Assembly (NCBI GenBank): GCA_947629895.1 | Contig: CANRFP010000003.1 | Span: forward strand, 1 to 38,285 | Direction of reading: 5' to 3' | DNA: 38,285 nucleotides | From: an uncultured Clostridia bacterium | GTDB taxonomy: Bacteria > Bacillota_A > Clostridia > Christensenellales > UBA1242 | Part shown: one piece after another, positions 1 to 9,013 of the stretch | Layout: each line of letters begins with the position of its first letter | Numbering within the stretch: position 1 is the first letter of the stretch | The notes under the pieces: model-generated | What the model was told of the DNA's origin: nothing | The model's database searches: none | The model's input: only the letters and a program-made list of their open reading frames with translations | Translations under genes and position numbers: made by a program

Positions 1-906
1 GGCGGCGGCAAACAGTTTAAGGATATTGAAAACTCACTTAACAAAATAAATTACAATTATAAGGAAAAGGAAAACAAGTTGCGCCAGACAAACTTGGAGG
101 CTCAAAAATTTATTCCAAAACAATTTTTTAAATTTTTGGGGAAGAACAGCATTTCAGAATTGGAACTTGGAAATCAGGTTAAGAAAAATGCAACAACTTT
201 GTTTTGTGACCTAAAAAGCGCCACAAACATTTCTCGAAGTTTGAGTTTGGAAGAAAATTTTAACTATATAAATTCCTATTTGAAGGTTGTTGCACCGCTT
301 ATTAGGCGTTATGACGGGTTCATTGACAAATACTTGGGTGACGGAGTGCTTTCAGTTTTTTCTAAGCCACAAGATGCCATTGAGTGTGCCCATGCAATAC
401 TGAGGGCGATTGACGTTAAGAACAAGAGCCAAAAAGAACTGCCCGCCATTGATGCTAGGCTTTCAATCAACACGGGAGAAATCATTTTTGGAATTGTGGG
501 TGATGAAGAAAGAAAGAGCCCAACGATTATTTCCGATGTTGTCAATCTTGCAAGCAAAATGGAAGAAATAAACCTCTACATTGGCACAAAACTTTTAATT
601 TCCAAAGCATCCTTAAACGAACTGCCACAAAACTATGATTTTGATTATCGTTACACGGGCGCGCTTTCTCTGGAAGGTGGAACTCAAATTCCGCTTTTTG
701 AAAGTTTGAATTATTATTCCAAAACCAAAAGAGAAAAATTGAAAAAACTTAAAAACAAATTTGAGGCTGGGGTGAGGGCTTACAACGAGAAAAATTACAA
801 GGAAGCGAAAGAAATTTTTTCCTATGTTCTGCATTATGTGGCAGATGACAAGCCGTCTTTTGTTTATTTCAACAAGGCCACAGAAAAATTGAAAGAGGCG
901 GCTTAA
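1..906 (+). CDS. Class III adenylate/guanylate cyclase domain protein, C-terminal part (5' end outside window)
   Basis: The reading frame is open from the first base of the window, so the gene begins upstream; an in-frame TTG at 79 has no clear ribosome site and is probably not the start. What is visible is a linker, then a class III nucleotide cyclase catalytic domain, then a short TPR-like C-terminal helix pair (about 760-900). Metal-binding aspartates are present in FCDL (near 208) and in YLGDG (near 340). The adenine-selecting Lys (DKYLGD) and Asp (ISDVVNLAS) are both present, which favours ATP over GTP. The helix after VVNLAS reads K where the family usually has the transition-state Arg. 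The layout of linker, cyclase and TPR-like tail resembles membrane-bound or sensor cyclases whose input domain would lie off the left edge. The product would be cAMP if active; activity is inferred. Confidence 0.85.
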   Translation, partial: GGGKQFKDIENSLNKINYNYKEKENKLRQTNLEAQKFIPKQFFKFLGKNSISELELGNQVKKNATTLFCDLKSATNISRSLSLEENFNYINSYLKVVAPLIRRYDGFIDKYLGDGVLSVFSKPQDAIECAHAILRAIDVKNKSQKELPAIDARLSINTGEIIFGIVGDEERKSPTIISDVVNLASKMEEINLYIGTKLLISKASLNELPQNYDFDYRYTGALSLEGGTQIPLFESLNYYSKTKREKLKKLKNKFEAGVRAYNEKNYKEAKEIFSYVLHYVADDKPSFVYFNKATEKLKEAA

Positions 907-937
907 AGCCTTTTGATGCAAAAACAATTGGTTTTTC

Positions 938-966
938 TTGACAAAATATGTTTTTTTTCTTAAAAT
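938..966 (+). promoter_or_regulatory. Sigma-A promoter, leaderless type, for the zinc-ribbon/TM2 gene
   Basis: TTGACA at 938-943, a 17-nt spacer and TAAAAT at 961-966. The ATG at 973 follows after only 6 nt (AAGGCT), so transcription should start at or next to the start codon. No Shine-Dalgarno site fits between. Confidence 0.75.
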
Positions 967-972
967 AAGGCT

Positions 973-2729
<1,757 letters not shown>

Positions 2730-2759
2730 TGCTGAGGTGCGTTTGATAAGTTGAAACTT

Positions 2760-2902
2760 TGAGATTCTTCGCTTCGCTCAGAATGACAAAAAGTGGAAGT
2801 GTGAGTTGAGATTCTTCGCTTCGCTCAGAATGACAGTCTGTTCATTCAGAACGACAAAAAAGTTGAAAAGTAATGAGATTCTTCGCTTCGCTCAGAATGA
2901 CA
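2760..2902. repeat. Three copies of a 28-29 bp dispersed repeat plus a partial copy
   Basis: Three near-identical copies at 2760-2788, 2807-2835 and 2874-2902 share the core TTCGCTTCGCTCAGAATGAC, each opening with TGAGATTC. A short related fragment (TTCATTCAGAACGACA) lies at 2841-2856. Each copy carries complementary ends (ATTCT and AGAAT), so it can fold. From memory, the complement of this core is a dispersed intergenic repeat seen in many unrelated bacterial genomes. The rest of the 2730-2971 gap is the palindrome described next; no gene is seen. Confidence 0.9.
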
Positions 2903-2933
2903 TGAAAAAAATTGGATGATATTAAACAACAAA

Positions 2934-2968
2934 ATATGGTGTATTACGCATTGCATAATACACCATAT
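2934..2968. repeat. Palindromic repeat, copy A
   Basis: Perfect 13-bp arms (ATATGGTGTATTA and its complement) flank a 9-nt centre (CGCATTGCA). The element sits 3 nt beyond the stop of the AlkD-like gene and, read on the minus strand, is followed by a T-rich run, so it could also end that operon. It is related to copies B (17346) and C (36330). Confidence 0.85.
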
Positions 2969-2971
2969 ATA

Positions 2972-3622
2972 TTATTTTATTTGGGATAAGATTGCTTTTT
3001 GTTCTTTTGTCACTCTGTAACTTTCAAGGGCTTTTGAGATGGCTCTTCTTTTTATAAACTCATCTTTTGTTTTTTCAATTTGCTTCTCTGCAAGTGGAAA
3101 ATTTATTGTGCAAAGTTCGGCATAAAACCACGCTGTTGCCATTTTAACATAATAATCTTGGCAGGTGATTTTTTGCAAGTTTTTTAAAATTTCTTCAATC
3201 TTATTTGTTTTGATAAAGAATTTCATCAGCCCCAAAATTCCAGCGCGAACATAAAACTCTCTGTTGTCTTTTAAAAGATTTGAAAACTTTTTGTAGGCGG
3301 CGGGTGTGTTTAACATTTTTAGGCTTGGAACTATGCAGTCACAAGTGCACCAGTTATCTAAGAAGGGCAAAACGTTGTCAAGATATTCCATTTGCTCTTG
3401 CTCGTTTTTAATTTCGCCGGCGGCAAAGCCATACAGCAAAATTTCTTCGTGACAACAAGTGGGCGAAAGTTCAATGTATTCTGGCTCAATTTCTTTTGCA
3501 TATTTTCTTAAAATTGGAAGCCGAACACCAACAATTTCATGCTGTGATTTTATGAACTTTCTATTAAAATTTGCATAACCCAAATCGGCATTTTCTTTCA
3601 AAAATTTTTGTATGTTTTGCAC
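2972..3622 (-). CDS. DNA alkylation repair protein, AlkD-like (HEAT-repeat glycosylase family)
   Basis: About 216 residues, the usual size for this family, mostly amphipathic helices in HEAT-like repeats. Recognisable family stretches are RLPILRKYAKEI near the N-terminus, FLDNWCTCDCI in the middle and YVKMATAWFYAEL towards the end. AlkD enzymes remove positively charged alkylated bases by enclosing the DNA duplex; the substrate is not predictable here. I chose the GTG at 3622 because a GGAG site lies 7 nt upstream; a TTG at 3628 would have that site only 2 nt away. It is the last gene of the MarR-ABC-AlkD operon, only a few bases after the ABC gene stop. Confidence 0.85.
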   Translation of the reverse strand: MQNIQKFLKENADLGYANFNRKFIKSQHEIVGVRLPILRKYAKEIEPEYIELSPTCCHEEILLYGFAAGEIKNEQEQMEYLDNVLPFLDNWCTCDCIVPSLKMLNTPAAYKKFSNLLKDNREFYVRAGILGLMKFFIKTNKIEEILKNLQKITCQDYYVKMATAWFYAELCTINFPLAEKQIEKTKDEFIKRRAISKALESYRVTKEQKAILSQIK

Positions 3623-3634
3623 ATTCAATCTCCG

Positions 3635-5938
3635 CTATTCTCGGCGCAAACTTTCAACAGGGTCAAGTTTGGATGCCTTATTTGCTGGATACAAGCCGGA
3701 CAGCATGCTGATGAAGATTGCAACGCCCATGCCAACTGCGAAATACCACCATCTATATGTGAGAGGGGCAAGCCCAATTGTGCTTCTTAAAACAAGCACA
3801 ACCACAAGGGTTAGGATTAAGTTGAAGATTATTCCAAAAATTCCACTCAGCACTCCCACAAGGAAACTTTCCGATGTGAAAATTCGCCTTATATCTTTTC
3901 TTCTTGCACCGATTGATTTCAAAACGCCAATTTCTTTTGTTCTTTCAGTTACACTCATATAAAGCACAACCAAAATCATCATAGCTGAAACAAGGAGGGA
4001 AATAAGAGAGATGACAATCAAACTTGTGCCGATGACGCTTGTCATACTTCTGAACATTCCAGCAAGCTGCTCTTCAATTGAGCCTGTGAATTGGCCTTTA
4101 TAATATTTGTTGAGATATTCGTTTATTGCTGCAACAATTTTTTCGTTGCCGGTTTGAACATAAAGGGCATTTGCTCCAAAATAATCTCCAGCACCTTTTT
4201 CTTCGAAAAGTTGATAAAGAAAATCATAATCAATATACATAACATTAAAGCCAGCCATAACTGAGGTGTCCATAATTCCGGTGATTTTGATGTCTTCTCG
4301 TCCAGTTTCGCTGCTTTTGCTTACAAAGTCGCTGAATGTCAATGGGATTTCTTGTGGGTTTTCGACCGTTGGTGGAATTTTGAGGTAAATTTTCACTTTG
4401 CTACCAATAACATTCGTTTTTGTTTCGACTTTTTCAAACATCCTCTTTACGCCAGCGGTGAACATTACTCCACCTTTTGAGGTTGACATTTCACCTTCAC
4501 TTACATTGTTTTTTGAATAAAATGGTGGAATTGTGTATAAGTAAATTATTCCGTCATAAGCACCACCGCTTTCGGTGATTTTTTTGAGGTCAGGTTCTTC
4601 GATTTTGGTGTTGTCTTTTGTCCAAGTGTTTTCTGGGTCGAACAAAACTTTTCCGTCAAAAATTGCTGCCATAACTTGAAGTCCGCGCGTTAGGGTTGCT
4701 TGGTTTTTGTCGATTTTTCCGTCAACTTGCTTGCCGTCTGTTACTGTAAAGTTGAAACCTTTTTCTTTTAAATAGGCGTTCAGTCCCATAAGTTCGGTTT
4801 CGCCGTCTTGGACATCGCCTACATTTCCGTTCATAAGCACTTCAATTTCTCTGTCGGTGAATGGTTTGAATTGCATCATGTCAGTTATGTTTTGAGCGCT
4901 CTTTTTGATTGTGACAATGGTTGGGTCGGAGTAAGATTTCATGGTGTCATCGATAAAGTCGGTTATGCCGCTTGAAAAGCACATCATCAAAATCAAACTG
5001 CCGATGCCGATTGCAACGCCAAGTGCCATCAAAATGTTTTTTGTTTTGCTTGCCCACATATTGTGGAAGGACAGGCGGATTGCTTGCCACAAAGAAAGGT
5101 TTTGCTTATCTTTGAAATTTCTGAAATTCCTCTTTGTTTTTTTCTCTTCTGCCTTCTCTGCGGTTTTTTGAGCAAATTTTTGGTCGATGCTAACTTCTTC
5201 CTCAGGTGCTTTTTGTTCCTCTTTAACTTCCTCTTTTGGAGCATTTTTAACATAGTTTTCGTTTTTGCGGTCGCCTATGATTTTTCCGTCTGAAATTTCA
5301 ACAACTCTTGAGGAAACGGAAGCAACTTTTTCGCTGTGCGTAACCATTATAACAAGTTTTCCGCTGTCGGCAATCTCTTTCAAGATTTCCAAAATCTGCA
5401 TAGATGTTCCACTGTCAAGTGCCCCGGTTGGTTCATCCGCAATTATGATTTCTGGGTCATTTATCAGCGCTCTGGCAATGGCAACACGCTGTTTTTGTCC
5501 GCCAGAAAGTTGAGTTGGCTTTTTCTTTAATTGGTCGGCAAGCCCAACTCTTTTTAAAATGGTTGTTGCTCGTTCAACTTTTTCTTTTTCGCTTACATTT
5601 GAAAGGGTGAGGGCAAGGGTGACATTGTCCAATATTGAAAGGTGAGAGATAAGGTTGAAAGATTGAAAAACGAAACCAACATGGTTTTTACGATATTTGT
5701 CAAGTTCCTTGTCGGTTAGTTTTGACAAATTTTGCCCGCCAGCAATTATGCCGCCAGAAAAATCACTGTCAAGCCCGCCAATCAAGTTCATAAGCGTGGA
5801 TTTTCCGCTGCCGCTTTCGCCGACTATGGACACAAGTTCGCCTTTGTCAAATTCCACATTTACATCATAAAGTGCTTGGAAATTTTCTTTGTTTGAAAGT
5901 TTATAGAATTTGTTTACATGTATAAGTTTAAGTTCCAT
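3635..5938 (-). CDS. ABC transporter, fused ATPase and FtsX/MacB-type permease
   Basis: A 767-residue protein with an N-terminal LolD/MacB-like ATPase fused to a permease. Walker A GESGSGKST is at residues ~40-48, signature LSGGQKQR near 144 and Walker B IIIADEPTGALD near 165. An acidic/Lys-rich linker (~215-280) leads to a first membrane helix near 300-325, a large extracytoplasmic domain (~330-630) and three C-terminal membrane helices. The segment MSVTERTKEIGVLKSIGARR is the FtsX-family signature, and the protein ends in DPVESLRRE. MacB-type proteins couple ATP hydrolysis to conformational work on the outer face, exporting peptides or lipids or giving antimicrobial resistance. A GGAGGG ribosome site precedes the ATG. 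It lies 8 nt after the MarR gene, so control by that regulator is likely. Confidence 0.93.
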   Translation of the reverse strand: MELKLIHVNKFYKLSNKENFQALYDVNVEFDKGELVSIVGESGSGKSTLMNLIGGLDSDFSGGIIAGGQNLSKLTDKELDKYRKNHVGFVFQSFNLISHLSILDNVTLALTLSNVSEKEKVERATTILKRVGLADQLKKKPTQLSGGQKQRVAIARALINDPEIIIADEPTGALDSGTSMQILEILKEIADSGKLVIMVTHSEKVASVSSRVVEISDGKIIGDRKNENYVKNAPKEEVKEEQKAPEEEVSIDQKFAQKTAEKAEEKKTKRNFRNFKDKQNLSLWQAIRLSFHNMWASKTKNILMALGVAIGIGSLILMMCFSSGITDFIDDTMKSYSDPTIVTIKKSAQNITDMMQFKPFTDREIEVLMNGNVGDVQDGETELMGLNAYLKEKGFNFTVTDGKQVDGKIDKNQATLTRGLQVMAAIFDGKVLFDPENTWTKDNTKIEEPDLKKITESGGAYDGIIYLYTIPPFYSKNNVSEGEMSTSKGGVMFTAGVKRMFEKVETKTNVIGSKVKIYLKIPPTVENPQEIPLTFSDFVSKSSETGREDIKITGIMDTSVMAGFNVMYIDYDFLYQLFEEKGAGDYFGANALYVQTGNEKIVAAINEYLNKYYKGQFTGSIEEQLAGMFRSMTSVIGTSLIVISLISLLVSAMMILVVLYMSVTERTKEIGVLKSIGARRKDIRRIFTSESFLVGVLSGIFGIIFNLILTLVVVLVLRSTIGLAPLTYRWWYFAVGMGVAIFISMLSGLYPANKASKLDPVESLRRE

Positions 5939-5946
5939 TTTCCCTC

Positions 5947-6342
5947 CTATTGCTCTCCCTTTGAATTTTCAATAAGTTTATCCAAAACTTTTGCAAAAGT
6001 TTGTTTTTCCTCATCAGTTACGCCTTCAAACATTTTTTCAAGCAAATTTCCTTTGCATTTGACGGCATTTTTTGCATATTCAACGCCTTTTTCGGTTAGA
6101 ACTATGCTTTTGCCAACCTTAACCAGCCCGCGCAACTGCATTTTTAAAAGCGTTCGGCTGGTGTGAGCCTTGTTGCAGTGGGCAAGTGATGACAACTCTT
6201 GCTGAGATTTGATTTCATTATTCAATAAAATTTCCGCAAACACAGCAAATGACGAGCACAATTCACTGTTTTCACTCATATTTTTTTCATATATTTTTTT
6301 TATGAGAAGAATGCGGTTTATGTCAAGAAATTCCTTTTGCAT
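5947..6342 (-). CDS. MarR-family winged-helix transcriptional regulator
   Basis: A 131-residue regulator. The sequence from LNNEIKSQQELSSLAHCNKA to RTLLKMQLRGLVKVGKSIVL is the helix-turn-helix plus wing of MarR proteins (DNA-recognition helix, then beta hairpin), followed by a C-terminal dimerisation helix. Start ATG has a TTGGAGGAAAA ribosome site. It is the first gene of the operon with the ABC transporter and the AlkD-like gene and is transcribed divergently from the metal-permease gene. Related half-sites flank its own promoter, so autorepression is probable. The effector is unknown. Confidence 0.88.
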   Translation of the reverse strand: MQKEFLDINRILLIKKIYEKNMSENSELCSSFAVFAEILLNNEIKSQQELSSLAHCNKAHTSRTLLKMQLRGLVKVGKSIVLTEKGVEYAKNAVKCKGNLLEKMFEGVTDEEKQTFAKVLDKLIENSKGEQ

Positions 6343-6361
6343 TTTTCCTCCAAGTGTCTTT

Positions 6362-6408
6362 GTTGACTACTCAACTGAGAGTATAACATATTTGAACAAA
6401 ATAGTCAA
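6362..6408 (-). promoter_or_regulatory. Sigma-A promoter of the MarR operon with flanking inverted half-sites
   Basis: On the minus strand, TTGACT (6408-6403), a 17-nt spacer and TATACT (6385-6380) form a near-consensus promoter. TTGACTA at 6363-6369 is the exact complement of TAGTCAA at 6402-6408, and GTTGA/TCAAC arms form a small dyad at 6362-6375. These repeats are plausible MarR operator half-sites; binding is inferred. Confidence 0.7.
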
Positions 6409-6440
6409 TAATTTGAGCAATAAATAAATTATAAAAAAAT

Positions 6441-6469
6441 TTGAAATTTTGTTTTCTTTGTGCTATAAT
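6441..6469 (+). promoter_or_regulatory. Sigma-A promoter of the metal-permease gene
   Basis: TTGAAA at 6441-6446, a 17-nt spacer and TATAAT at 6464-6469. This -10 box falls inside a possible upstream extension of the reading frame (ATG at 6449), which rules that start out. Confidence 0.8.
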
Positions 6470-6490
6470 AAGAAAACTTTTGAGGGAATT

Positions 6491-7441
6491 ATGAAAGAAA
6501 TCTTTGCGGCAAGTTTATATGATGCAGTTTTGGACACGTTGAAAGTGCTTCCAATCCTTTTTCTTGCGTATCTTTTGGTTTCTTTCATTTCTCATGACCA
6601 CAAACACAAGTTCAGCCACTTTTTGTCAAAGAAAAATAAAGCAAGCGTGTTTTATGCGTCTTGCCTAGGGTGCGTGCCACAATGCGGGTTCTCATCTGTG
6701 ATTGCCGATTTATATTCAGAAAGAAAAGTGACGATTGGAACGCTTATTGCGGTGTTTATTGCCACTTCTGATGAGGCCTTGCCAATCATGATTTCAAACA
6801 CAAACAAAATTGTTGACCTCTTGATTTTGATTGGCGTGAAAGTGGCTTTGGCAATAATTTGGGGCTATGCGATTGATTTTGCCATGCTGCTTTTCAAAAA
6901 GCGTTCAAACAAAAAAGTGGAAGTGACTTATTCCTCAGACGAGTCCGAGCATCATTTTCACGAATGCGGGCATATTCACACCGACCATTGCAGGCACGAA
7001 CATGAGGACTGTTGCGTGGACAATGTGTTTATTGATGCAATCGCGCACACATTTTCCATTGCAATTTACATTTTTGTGGCAACTTTCATTTTGAATATGA
7101 TTGTGTCTTGCATAGATATTTCCGCACTGCAAAACTTTTTAAACACAAATATTTATTTGCAAATTGTGCTTGCAAGTTTGATTGGGCTTATTCCAAATTG
7201 TGCTTCGTCTGTGCTTTTGGTGGAACTGTATATGGGGGTTGCTGTTTCGGGGCAAGTTGTTCAAATTTTAAGTTTTCCAGCGCTTGTTGCAGGGCTAACT
7301 GCGGGGGCGGGTGTTGGGCTTATCATTTTGTTTGCAAGAAATAGAAAGCACCTTTTAGAAAATTTGGGCGTGCTTTTGCTTCAGTTTTTAATTGGATTGA
7401 TTTCGGGCTTTGTGGTTTTTGGCTTCACATTGCTGTTTTAA
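6491..7441 (+). CDS. Putative heavy-metal exporter/permease, ArsP_2-like, with His-rich loop
   Basis: About 316 residues in roughly 8-10 membrane helices arranged as two similar halves. Motifs SCLGCVPQCGFSSV in the first half and LIGLIPNCASSVLL in the second are typical of the 10-TM putative metal-exporter/permease family. The central loop (~residues 145-185) is rich in His, Cys, Asp and Glu (for example SEHHFHECGHIHTDHC), suggesting binding of a soft or transition metal. The ATG at 6491 is chosen because the promoter -10 box lies at 6464 and a GAGGG site precedes it. It is divergent from the MarR operon and may share control with it. The substrate is not known; manganese, zinc or an arsenic compound are possibilities only. 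Confidence 0.75.
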   Translation: MKEIFAASLYDAVLDTLKVLPILFLAYLLVSFISHDHKHKFSHFLSKKNKASVFYASCLGCVPQCGFSSVIADLYSERKVTIGTLIAVFIATSDEALPIMISNTNKIVDLLILIGVKVALAIIWGYAIDFAMLLFKKRSNKKVEVTYSSDESEHHFHECGHIHTDHCRHEHEDCCVDNVFIDAIAHTFSIAIYIFVATFILNMIVSCIDISALQNFLNTNIYLQIVLASLIGLIPNCASSVLLVELYMGVAVSGQVVQILSFPALVAGLTAGAGVGLIILFARNRKHLLENLGVLLLQFLIGLISGFVVFGFTLLF

Positions 7442-7538
7442 AGTTGCAAAAAAAAGAATGCCGCAAAATAATTGCAACAAAAAAGATTGTCAAAAAAGTG
7501 GCAAAATCCAAAATCTTCAATTTTAGAGTGGCAAGTTT

Positions 7539-7790
7539 TTAGCCGTTAAGGCCGTTTGCTTGGCGCTCCATATTTTCAACGACGATGTCTTGAATGTCTC
7601 CAAGGCTGTCGCAATATTCTAAAACTTTCCAAGGTGTGTTTGTGTGGAAATGCAGGCGCAACATTTCGTCATCTCCAACAACAAGCAAGCAGTCACCTTC
7701 AATGTTTTTTGTGATGTAATCTCTCACTTTTTCGTCTGAAAGATTTTTCCCTTCCACAAGAAGTTGTGTGTCAAATTTGTATTCAATCAT
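7539..7790 (-). CDS. Stand-alone FakA C-terminal-like domain protein
   Basis: An 83-residue protein resembling only the last domain of the fatty-acid kinase FakA (formerly DAK-phosphatase-like). The matching features are a YKFDTQLLVEG opening, GDCLLVVGDDEMLRLHFHTN in the middle and VENMERQ at the end. In FakA this domain contacts the acyl-binding partner FakB; the DhaK-like nucleotide domain is missing here, so it is not a kinase by itself. The ATG at 7790 has an AGGAG site 8 nt upstream; an earlier ATG at 7832 lies inside the DivIVA-like gene. It lies 10 nt after that gene and is probably co-transcribed with it. A DegV (FakB-like) gene occurs at 13709, but no functional link is shown. Confidence 0.7.
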   Translation of the reverse strand: MIEYKFDTQLLVEGKNLSDEKVRDYITKNIEGDCLLVVGDDEMLRLHFHTNTPWKVLEYCDSLGDIQDIVVENMERQANGLNG

Positions 7791-7800
7791 GTTTTTCTCC

Positions 7801-8433
7801 TTAGTTTTGATTTGCTTGATTGTAAAAATCAAACGCTTTCATTATTTCTTCCAAATCGTCAGTTGGGTTTAGGGCTTCTTCAAAACTGAAACCGCTTTCA
7901 CTGACAGGATAGTCTTTTAATGTTTTGTTTGTTGGAATGCGAACCTCTTTTGGAGTTTGAGGCGTTTTTTTATAGTCTTGCATTTTTGTTAGAAGTAAAC
8001 GCATGCTGTCGTTATCAGAATAAATTGGGCGGGTGATGTTTGACATTTTATCATAGTTTTCTTTGAAACTTTGAACAATTCTTGTGAACTCTGTCATGAT
8101 GTCCTCAAAGTTTTGGTCGCGCCTTAGTTGTGGAAAACGAGTGTTGAGTTCCCTCAGCAAAATTTCAACTTTGTCCATGATAAGTTTGTTGAAATTTTTT
8201 GAGCCCTCTTCTTGAAACTTTTTTGCTTTTTCAATCACGTTTAGAGCGTTCAAAATATTTTTCTCTTTGTTCTCAATTTCAACCCTTTCATTCTTAACAT
8301 CCAAAAGCCTTTTTTCGCTGTCCAGAACTTTCAGTTTTTCTTCCATCAGTTTTGCTTCATAGGAAGTTTTCATCCTTTGAATAAAACTGTCAACTTCAAC
8401 TTTGTTATATCCGTTTGGCTCTTCTGAAAACAT
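7801..8433 (-). CDS. DivIVA-domain coiled-coil protein
   Basis: About 210 residues. The N-terminus, FSEEPNGYNKVEVDSFIQRM, matches the membrane-binding N-terminal motif of DivIVA/GpsB proteins. It is followed by a long charged coiled coil (~25-110) and a less ordered C-terminus. DivIVA proteins bind curved membrane at septa and poles and recruit division or sporulation partners. The ATG at 8433 is preferred because a GGAG site lies 6 nt upstream; an ATG at 8439 abuts that site, though it would overlap the upstream stop as ATGA. It sits in a minus-strand cluster with lgt, a small membrane protein and the FakA-C-like gene. Confidence 0.75.
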   Translation of the reverse strand: MFSEEPNGYNKVEVDSFIQRMKTSYEAKLMEEKLKVLDSEKRLLDVKNERVEIENKEKNILNALNVIEKAKKFQEEGSKNFNKLIMDKVEILLRELNTRFPQLRRDQNFEDIMTEFTRIVQSFKENYDKMSNITRPIYSDNDSMRLLLTKMQDYKKTPQTPKEVRIPTNKTLKDYPVSESGFSFEEALNPTDDLEEIMKAFDFYNQANQN

Positions 8434-8435
8434 AT

Positions 8436-8933
8436 TCATCTCCGTTTAAAGTGTAGGAACATTTCCAATATTAATAATACCAAAAAAGGAACAACAAAAG
8501 CAATAAAAATTGGGGTAGAAATAAAATTTTTTGTTAGAAGAAGGCTGTAAAGGCTGACGAAAAATATCGAAAAAGCAAGAATGAGGTGCAAGGCTTGTTT
8601 GCAAAAGATGTAAGTGACAACCGAGGCAAGAATAAAAGCAAGGCAGATAAAAAAGCCGGCATAGGAAATTGTGTTTGTGTATATGAAAATAAATCCAACT
8701 GTGCCAATGCCCGTTAGGAGGCTGCCAAAATATAGGCTGCTGTCAAGGCCAAACAAAAAGCCTTTTATAAGTTCAAACACTCCCAAGAAAAGACAAAATC
8801 CAAAGAACCACAAAAGTGGATTTTTAAGGACAAAAATACAAACAAAAATAAAAGCAAAAAACGCCCACGAAAACAGGAGGGCGCTTGACCGCAAAATAAG
8901 ACTTTTTTTAACCCCCAAAACTCTTCCATTCAT
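8436..8933 (-). CDS. Small polytopic membrane protein, unknown function
   Basis: A 165-residue protein made almost wholly of hydrophobic segments: five to six membrane helices at about 12-35, 40-60, 65-85, 90-110, 115-130 and 135-160, ending in a basic HFKRR tail. I do not recognise a family. The stop overlaps the upstream ATG of the DivIVA-like gene, implying coupled expression. No clear Shine-Dalgarno site precedes the ATG; a weak promoter-like pair (TTGGCA at 8971-8966, TAATAA at 8946-8941) lies close to it, so this may be another leaderless start, but the spacing is poor (19 nt). Confidence 0.65.
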   Translation of the reverse strand: MNGRVLGVKKSLILRSSALLFSWAFFAFIFVCIFVLKNPLLWFFGFCLFLGVFELIKGFLFGLDSSLYFGSLLTGIGTVGFIFIYTNTISYAGFFICLAFILASVVTYIFCKQALHLILAFSIFFVSLYSLLLTKNFISTPIFIAFVVPFLVLLILEMFLHFKRR

Positions 8934-9013
8934 ATTTTGATTATTAACAAAAAAATGGGGTTTTATGCCAAAAAGTATGTTTTTTAACGTATTTTTTCAT
9001 TTTTTTTGCGAAT

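Noticed and set aside
2760..2902. CRISPR array
   Set aside because: Repeats are unevenly spaced (47 and 67 bp), only three units exist, and no cas gene is near.
6449..6490. Upstream ATG extension of the metal-permease gene
   Set aside because: The -10 box TATAAT at 6464-6469 lies inside it, so the mRNA cannot contain this start.
7443..7480. Terminator after the metal-permease gene (GTTGCAA and TTGCAAC)
   Set aside because: The arms are far apart and no T-run follows, so it does not look like an intrinsic terminator.
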